Program-made: the position numbers and the translations under genes
Shown: piece after piece, positions 5,835-9,791 of the stretch
How the letters are laid out: the number at the start of each line of letters is the position of its first letter
Position numbering within the stretch: position 1 is the stretch's first letter
Notes under the pieces: generated by a model
What the model was told of the DNA's origin: nothing
Database searches by the model: none
Seen by the model: only the letters and a program-made list of their open reading frames with translations
NCBI GenBank assembly: GCA_023255615.1
Contig: JAHFLI010000034.1
Span: 1-9,791, forward strand
Source of the DNA: Candidatus Woesearchaeota archaeon
GTDB taxonomy: Archaea > Nanobdellota > Nanobdellia > Woesearchaeales > JACQSR01
Direction of reading: 5' to 3'
Length of the DNA: 9,791 nt

Positions 5835-5844
5835 TATTTATAAA
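5835..5844 (+). promoter_or_regulatory. TATA box of ABCE1
   Basis: TATTTATAAA lies 23-32 bases before the ATG at 5867. This is ideal spacing for a leaderless archaeal mRNA, and no ribosome binding site is visible. Confidence 0.65.
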
Positions 5845-5866
5845 GATCTTATATTCACTTGGCCTT

Positions 5867-7630
5867 ATGTCTCGAATTGCCGTTATTCACAAGGAAAAAT
5901 GTAATCCGCATGGATGCGGAAATTATCTGTGCATTAGAGTGTGTCCTATCAATCGGAAAGGAGAGGAATGTATTTTCATTGATGAAGACAAAAAAGCAGG
6001 GATTGCAGAAAATTTATGTATTGGCTGCATGATTTGCGTACATAAATGTCCGTTTGATGCCATTGCAATTATTAATTTGCCGGAAGAATTAGATTCTCCA
6101 CCTATTCATCAGTTTGGAAGAAATGGATTTCATCTCTACAATTTACCCATTCCCATTTTTGGAAAAGTAGTCGGTATTTTAGGAGTGAATGGTATTGGTA
6201 AATCAACTGCGGTGAAGATTCTTGCAGGCGTATTGAAACCAAATCTCGGAAACTACGAAAAGGAAGAAGGTGCACCTTACGATGATATCATCACCTTCTT
6301 TAAAGGAACTGAAGCACAGAATTTTTTTGAGAAGATGAAAAAAGGAGAGATTGTGGTGAGCTATAAACCACAACAAGTTGAATTGATTCCCAAAACAACT
6401 AAAGGAAAAGTAAAAGATTTACTGAAGAAAGTTGATCAAAAAGGAGAATTTAATCACGTCGTGAAAGAATTAGAATTAGAAAACATTCTTGACAATGATA
6501 TTGAAAGAATTTCAGGTGGAGAATTGCAGCGGGTTGCGATTGCTGCTACCGTGTTAAAAAAAGCAAATGTCTATTTTTTTGACGAACCTTCTTCGTACTT
6601 AGATATCAAGCAACGAATTAAAGTGAGTATGTTCATTCGAAATCTTGCCAATGAACACACTGCTGTTATGGTGGTGGAACACGATCTCATTATTCTTGAT
6701 TACATGACTGATCTTATTCATATCATGTATGGAAAAGAAGATGTGTATGGAATTGTCGGCGGTGTCAAAGCAACACGCGTCGGTATGAATGCATTTCTTG
6801 AAGGATATATCAAAGAAGAAAATATTCGCTTTAGAGATCATGTGATCAAATTCCACGAAAAGCCGCCCATCGTTCAAAAAGGAGTTGAGGTGTTAACCTC
6901 ATGGGAAGACATATCAAAAACAGTAGGCAGTTTTCATCTCGAAGCGAAAGAAGGGAAAATTTTCAGAGGAGATACAATTGGAGTTTTAGGAGAGAATGGA
7001 ATCGGTAAGACGAGTTTTGTCAAGATTCTTGCCGGTGTCGAAAAAGCAGATAAAGGAACAATTGATACTCATGTCAAAGTAAGTTATAAACCACAATATA
7101 TTGAATATGATCCCGAAGAGCTCGTCAGCGTTGCTGTCCATCACGCAGTGCAGAAATATGAGATACCTCTTATTCGGCCATTGAACATCAAACCATTGTT
7201 GCTCAAGAAATTGGGAGAATTGAGTGGTGGAGAATTGCAGCGGGTTGCGATTTGCAGATGTTTGAGCCAAGATGCTGATCTGTATTTGCTGGATGAACCT
7301 TCTGCATACCTCGATGTTGAACAGCGTTTGAAAATATCTTCCGTCATTGCCGAATTTATGGAATTAAAAGGAAAAAGTGCGTTGGTGGTTGATCATGATT
7401 TATTGTTTCTTGATTATCTTTCAAAGAAATTAACCGTCTTTACTGGAATTCCTGCAAAAGAAGGCCATTGTACGGGACCATTTGAGCTCGAGGAAGGAAT
7501 GAGTTCATTTTTGCGTCATTTGGATATCAGTCTGCGTCGAGATATTGAGAGTAGACGCCCGAGGATAAATAAACAAGGAAGCGTCAAAGACAGAGAGCAA
7601 AAAAGCTCGGGAAAATTATACTATCAATAA
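5867..7630 (+). CDS. abcE1: ABCE1/Rli1 ribosome-recycling ATPase
   Basis: 587 residues, full length for the family. The protein splits post-termination 70S-type ribosomes with aRF1/Pelota in the cytoplasm. An N-terminal two-cluster ferredoxin-like domain has cluster I cysteines 12, 17, 22, 26 and cluster II cysteines 51, 54, 57, 61. ATPase domain 1 has Walker A GVNGIGKST (106-114), the helix-loop-helix insert (about 135-165), Q-loop YKPQ, signature ISGGELQR (215-222), Walker B FFDEPSSYLD (E240) and switch H272. ATPase domain 2 has Walker A GENGIGKTS (375-383), signature LSGGELQR (452-459), Walker B LLDEPSAYLD (E477) and H510. The usual C-terminal RPRINKQGSVKDREQ tail is present. Small deviations are GEN for the common GPN and VDHD for VEHD in domain 2. 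All catalytic residues are intact, so it should be active. Confidence 0.98.
   Translation: MSRIAVIHKEKCNPHGCGNYLCIRVCPINRKGEECIFIDEDKKAGIAENLCIGCMICVHKCPFDAIAIINLPEELDSPPIHQFGRNGFHLYNLPIPIFGKVVGILGVNGIGKSTAVKILAGVLKPNLGNYEKEEGAPYDDIITFFKGTEAQNFFEKMKKGEIVVSYKPQQVELIPKTTKGKVKDLLKKVDQKGEFNHVVKELELENILDNDIERISGGELQRVAIAATVLKKANVYFFDEPSSYLDIKQRIKVSMFIRNLANEHTAVMVVEHDLIILDYMTDLIHIMYGKEDVYGIVGGVKATRVGMNAFLEGYIKEENIRFRDHVIKFHEKPPIVQKGVEVLTSWEDISKTVGSFHLEAKEGKIFRGDTIGVLGENGIGKTSFVKILAGVEKADKGTIDTHVKVSYKPQYIEYDPEELVSVAVHHAVQKYEIPLIRPLNIKPLLLKKLGELSGGELQRVAICRCLSQDADLYLLDEPSAYLDVEQRLKISSVIAEFMELKGKSALVVDHDLLFLDYLSKKLTVFTGIPAKEGHCTGPFELEEGMSSFLRHLDISLRRDIESRRPRINKQGSVKDREQKSSGKLYYQ
6515..6541 (+). repeat. 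27-base perfect repeat within ABCE1 (first copy; second at 7226-7252)
   Basis: The bases coding for the GGELQRVAI part of the two ABC signature motifs are identical over 27 positions, including every synonymous site. The flanking sequence diverges at once on both sides. Confidence 0.95.
7226..7252 (+). repeat. 27-base perfect repeat within ABCE1 (second copy)
   Basis: This is a direct copy of the stretch at 6515-6541, at the matching position of the second ATPase domain. Confidence 0.95.
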
Positions 7631-7638
7631 AAAATTAA

Positions 7639-7875
7639 TTATTTCTCGTTTAACGCGAGTGATTTAATTGGCTTACCTAATCTTCTTATAGAAATTTTAT
7701 CAAATGGCATGTTGGGGATCCTTTTTTTTACATCTAATAGCTCAATTCCGAGAAGATGACCGTCCTTATCGAAATCAAGAATAGTAATATCATCAACTAC
7801 TTTGTTCTCGAAAAAACTTCCCTTACTTAGACGAATGTACATTGCATCCGCATTCTCGTCATAGGTTATTTCCAT
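7639..7875 (-). CDS. DUF2283 family small protein
   Basis: 78 residues starting MEITYDENADAMYIRLSKG, with the DUF2283 (PF10049) hallmarks: YDENADAMYI, then an ITILDFDKDGHLLGIELLD hairpin and a short tail. The fold is a small beta-rich domain acting in the cytoplasm. DUF2283 genes very often follow DUF4258 genes and the pair is thought to behave as a toxin-antitoxin-like module, which would make this the antitoxin partner; that role is an inference from the family. Its start overlaps the end of the upstream DUF4258 frame by 10 bases (ATGGAAATAA), so the two were translated together. The stop faces the ABCE1 stop 8 bases away. Confidence 0.88.
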   Translation of the reverse strand: MEITYDENADAMYIRLSKGSFFENKVVDDITILDFDKDGHLLGIELLDVKKRIPNMPFDKISIRRLGKPIKSLALNEK

Positions 7876-8089
7876 TTTCTACTCCAGTATACTGTTACTA
7901 CCTTTAAATTGTTTTCTGTTCTCTCTACAACAACTTCAATAATGCCTTGATCAATGTGTGCTTCATAATGATATTTTCCTTGCCTTTTTGAAACTTTCAC
8001 TGGGAATTGCAACGCATTGAGAACGTCATTATGCGAAAATATGAATATTCACATTTTTCGAGAGCATGCATGGTGAATTCTATATTCAT
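7866..8089 (-). pseudogene. DUF4258 family gene broken by a single-base frameshift
   Basis: Two minus-strand frames together give a full DUF4258-like protein. The first frame, from the ATG at 8089, encodes MNIEFTMHALEKCEYSYF and then, out of frame, runs to a TGA at 7997. The second frame continues as SHNDVLNALQFPVKVSK, then GKYHYEAHIDQGIIEVVVER and a KVVTVYWSRKWK end, stopping at 7866. The span is 224 bases, one short of 75 codons, and adding one T to the four-T run at 8036-8039 (AAAA on the plus strand) joins the frames exactly. The family is a small RelE/HigB-like or BrnT-like fold, usually paired with DUF2283 as here. The ATG overlaps the stop of the upstream surface-protein gene (ATGA). 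The shift may be a true mutation, a sequencing error in a homopolymer, or, less likely, programmed. Confidence 0.88.
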
Positions 8090-8604
8090 TTTTTCTTTTT
8101 GCTCTTTTTTTGGTCTGAAAATAGGATATACAGAACAAGAATAACAAATAATACTGCGGTAATTCCGATCGTGATGTTTCTTTTTGTCAACCACGATGTT
8201 GTTTGCGTTTCTTCTCCTCTTTTTGATTTTAACGTAATCGGAATGGATACTCCGGGAGATAACGAAATATCTTTTCCATTTTGAGAAGAATAAGCATTGA
8301 TGATGAATGCATCTTCAATTTCTTTGTCTGGCATCGTCACCGAGAACGTTATGATCTCTTTTGATTCTTTCTGGAGTGTTCCTTCGGTCGCAATGATAAA
8401 CAGTTCCGGATTATTTTTTACAGTGAGTTTATAATTTACTGGATGCGTTGAGGGATTAAAGAGCAGAAGTTGCCTAGATACCGTTTCTCCGCTGACTCCC
8501 TCTACGACGAGTGATGAAGGAGAAACAGCAATACCTTGAGCGTTTGAAAAAGGAATAATCAATAAAAAAAGAAAAAAGTTTATAATGAATAAAAATATGA
8601 ACAT
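8086..8604 (-). CDS. Secreted Ig-like domain protein with C-terminal membrane anchor
   Basis: 172 residues from the ATG at 8604. A very hydrophobic signal peptide (residues 1-22, ending SNAQ) is followed by one beta-sandwich domain (about 25-128: GIAVSPSSLVVEG, LLLFNPSTHPVNYKLTV, EIITFSVTMPD) of the kind found in archaeal surface proteins (COG1470/NEW3-like). A membrane helix (about 144-163) and a lysine tail QKKSKKKK, presumably cytoplasmic, complete it. The protein is therefore an envelope protein with its domain outside. A longer frame reaches back to 8859, but that part overlaps the phosphatase-like gene on the other strand and would put the signal peptide internally, so I reject it. The stop overlaps the DUF4258 start (ATGA). 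Confidence 0.82.
   Translation of the reverse strand: MFIFLFIINFFLFLLIIPFSNAQGIAVSPSSLVVEGVSGETVSRQLLLFNPSTHPVNYKLTVKNNPELFIIATEGTLQKESKEIITFSVTMPDKEIEDAFIINAYSSQNGKDISLSPGVSIPITLKSKRGEETQTTSWLTKRNITIGITAVLFVILVLYILFSDQKKSKKKK
8578..8587 (+). promoter_or_regulatory. TATA box of the phosphatase-like gene, inside the divergent coding region
   Basis: GTTTATAATG lies 24-33 bases before the ATG at 8611, predicting a leaderless or near-leaderless mRNA. The element is within the signal-peptide codons of the minus-strand gene. Confidence 0.5.
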
Positions 8605-8610
8605 AGATTT

Positions 8611-8916
8611 ATGAAGGTCCTTTTTATTTGCAATCAAAACCTGAACCGGAGTAAAACTGCCGAGAAAATTTTTCGAGAGAGATTTGAAACAAAATCTGCG
8701 GGATTGTACAATTTGCACCCAGTAAGTGAAAAGCAAATCTCTTGGGCTGATACGATCATAGTCATGGAAGAATCGCAACGGAAAGAGCTCGCCTGTCGAT
8801 TTCCGAACTATTATCTTAAAAAACGGATTCTCTCTCTTAATATTCCTGATGTTTATCATAAAAATCAGCCTGAGTTAGTTCATCTTTTGAACAAAAGGAT
8901 GGATGAACTAGGGTAA
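8611..8916 (+). CDS. Low-molecular-weight protein-tyrosine-phosphatase-like protein (COG4551 type)
   Basis: 101 residues, close to the family length. The N-terminal MKVLFICNQNLNRSKTAE contains the phosphatase loop C-x5-R-S (C7, R13, S14). The segment AGLYNLHPVSEKQISWADTI and the VMEESQ stretch are typical of COG4551 predicted phosphatases, and the IPDVY segment holds the likely general-acid Asp80. The enzyme would hydrolyse phosphotyrosine or a related phosphoester through a cysteinyl intermediate in the cytoplasm; its target is unknown. It diverges from the surface-protein gene with only 6 bases between start codons. The TATA box at 8578-8587 supports this start. Its last codons overlap a short open frame on the other strand. 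Confidence 0.88.
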   Translation: MKVLFICNQNLNRSKTAEKIFRERFETKSAGLYNLHPVSEKQISWADTIIVMEESQRKELACRFPNYYLKKRILSLNIPDVYHKNQPELVHLLNKRMDELG

Positions 8917-9030
8917 CCATTCCTGCATTTGGGCTATTGCTTTTCTTTTATTTCTGAACACCTTCGTTTCAGCAATTGAAAGGTCTGGAAATCTTCTGGT
9001 AACTTTGTATTCACAGTCACTTTTTGAATA
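8908..9030 (-). other. Start-less open stretch, possible remnant of a gene C-terminus
   Basis: A minus-strand frame reads YSKSDCEYKVTRRFPDLSI, then AETKVFRNKRKAIAQMQEWLP and a TAG at 8908-8910. The composition is protein-like (amphipathic, basic, ends naturally), but there is no ATG, GTG or TTG before the terminator hairpin that precedes it. It overlaps the last codons of the phosphatase-like gene. Either it is a decayed 3' end or a chance open frame; I see no other gene between 8917 and 9072. Confidence 0.25.
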
Positions 9031-9067
9031 AAAAATAAAAAAAGAAATCTCCCAATTGGAAGATCTC
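9028..9067 (-). terminator. Hairpin plus U-tract terminator of the right-edge surface protein
   Basis: Six bases after the stop codon at 9073-9075 the minus strand forms a 10-pair hairpin GAGATCTTCC-AATT-GGGAGATTTC (9044-9067, two G-U pairs). It is followed by a T-rich run, TTTTTTTATTTTTTATTC. This matches a bacterial-style intrinsic terminator. Confidence 0.75.
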
Positions 9068-9072
9068 TTCAT

Positions 9073-9791
9073 CTACGACGCCACCGCCACTAAGCTTATG
9101 GTTCCAACATACTCTCCCGTTGGAGTTGAAAATGGTACACTCACTTCAAACGACAACGGTTTGGTTGAAACGCTTCCTTGCGTTAGTCCGATCGTGTTCT
9201 TCGTTGCTGTCGTGGTTAATACTTGCGGTTGGGTTAGGGTTGGATTGAATGCATACTTGACATTATTTACGGGAATAATGTTTGTTCCTGAATTAAAATC
9301 AGTTCCCGACACTTCTGCATCAATCACGACGTTACCGATATTTCGAATACTGACTTTGTCGGTTGTTGAAACGTTTTGGTCTCCTAAGAGTGTACATACT
9401 GCTCCTGATTCCGCGGAACAATTCAACGTCGATGCATCAATCTCGAGTCCAATTAAGCTTAGATATTCGAAGGGTACTGTTTTTGTTTGTGTCGTGTTGC
9501 CCGATGAGGTTGCTTCCACTTCGATGTCATAATTTCCCGGATCCTGGAAAAAATCTATTCCTATCGATCCTTCGAATTTAGCAGCAGTTGAATTAATATC
9601 TGCGCTTTTGTTGAGATGAACCTGTTCATCACCGAGGGATGCAACGACTGATTGTATTGACGATGTTCCTTGACTTTGGGACACAATTGCCGTTATCGGA
9701 ATTTGTTTTTTTGTTTTTGGTTGCGGAGCAATTTGAATCCCTGTTTTTGTTTGATCATCATCTGCGTTGATGGTAACAGAATCGATGGTTG
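9073..9791 (-). CDS. Secreted beta-rich surface protein, N-terminus beyond the window
   Basis: An open minus-strand frame runs from the right edge to the TAG at 9073-9075, giving 238 visible residues; the GTG at 9684 is an internal Val, not a start. The sequence is rich in Thr, Ser, Val, Asn and Gly with a regular strand pattern, as in Ig-like or COG1470-type archaeal surface proteins. Segments include GNYDIEVEATSSGNTTQTKT, VSIRNIGNVVIDAEVSG and the C-terminal PTGEYVGTISLVAVAS. Two cysteines (in LNCSAESGAVC) are nine residues apart and may form a disulfide. There are several N-glycosylation sequons (NST, NTT, NCS, NVS). No membrane anchor is seen at the C-terminus. A charged Lys/Gln/Pro stretch (QPKTKKQIP) lies near the edge. 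The strong terminator after it marks the operon end. Confidence 0.82.
   Translation of the reverse strand, partial: TIDSVTINADDDQTKTGIQIAPQPKTKKQIPITAIVSQSQGTSSIQSVVASLGDEQVHLNKSADINSTAAKFEGSIGIDFFQDPGNYDIEVEATSSGNTTQTKTVPFEYLSLIGLEIDASTLNCSAESGAVCTLLGDQNVSTTDKVSIRNIGNVVIDAEVSGTDFNSGTNIIPVNNVKYAFNPTLTQPQVLTTTATKNTIGLTQGSVSTKPLSFEVSVPFSTPTGEYVGTISLVAVAS

Noticed and set aside
6599..7347. Minus-strand open frames inside ABCE1
   Set aside because: They are antisense to a fully conserved, intact gene.
8605..8859. Long N-terminal extension of the Ig-like surface protein
   Set aside because: It would bury the signal peptide in the middle and lies wholly antisense to the phosphatase-like gene.
9056..9581. 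Plus-strand open frames opposite the right-edge surface protein
   Set aside because: The minus-strand frame is open to the edge, has surface-protein composition, and ends in a matching terminator.
1..9791. CRISPR arrays, insertion sequences, rRNA, riboswitches
   Set aside because: No regularly spaced repeats, transposase motifs, terminal inverted repeats or conserved riboswitch cores were seen on either strand.

Overview
The window looks like a piece of a DPANN-type archaeal genome (Woesearchaeota/Pacearchaeota-like is my guess; a 16S or marker-gene tree would be needed to fix the lineage). The reasons are: a complete ABCE1/Rli1 gene, which occurs only in archaea and eukaryotes; AT-rich TATA-box promoters 20-35 bases upstream of many start codons, indicating leaderless or near-leaderless mRNAs; a few GGTGA-type ribosome binding sites; very short intergenic gaps; and many small secreted or cysteine-rich proteins.

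Layout, left to right. A DEDDy exonuclease of the RNase_H_2/YprB type (minus) runs off the left edge. A divergent small secreted protein (988-1305, +) follows after a roughly 290-base leader region. A minus-strand block from 3921 to 1380 then holds, in transcription order, a hypothetical soluble protein whose promoter lies in an (AT)n run, two overlapping YnfA/UPF0060 membrane proteins, a two-CxxC zinc-ribbon protein, a tRNA-Thr(CGU) one base behind its stop codon, and an AT-rich membrane-anchored protein with many N-glycosylation sequons. On the plus strand, a secreted helical protein overlaps by ATGA a cysteine-rich lipoprotein. A small hypothetical gene (5475-5768, minus) and ABCE1 (5867-7630, +) are divergent from each other.

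Right part. A DUF2283 gene is preceded by a DUF4258 gene that is broken by a single-base frameshift. The DUF4258 gene in turn overlaps the stop of an Ig-like surface protein with signal peptide and C-terminal anchor. A small tyrosine-phosphatase-like gene diverges from that surface protein with only 6 bases between the start codons. A secreted beta-rich surface protein (minus) runs off the right edge and ends in a strong hairpin/U-tract terminator.

How the genes work together: most are ordinary single genes. The units with visible coupling are the YnfA pair (opposite charge bias, suggesting an antiparallel heterodimer), the secreted-helical-protein/lipoprotein operon, the zinc-ribbon/tRNA transcript, and the surface protein/DUF4258/DUF2283 chain. 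I see no CRISPR array, insertion sequence, rRNA or phage module. The most notable oddities are the altered D-loop/T-loop elbow of the tRNA, the YnfA pair and the DUF4258 frameshift.
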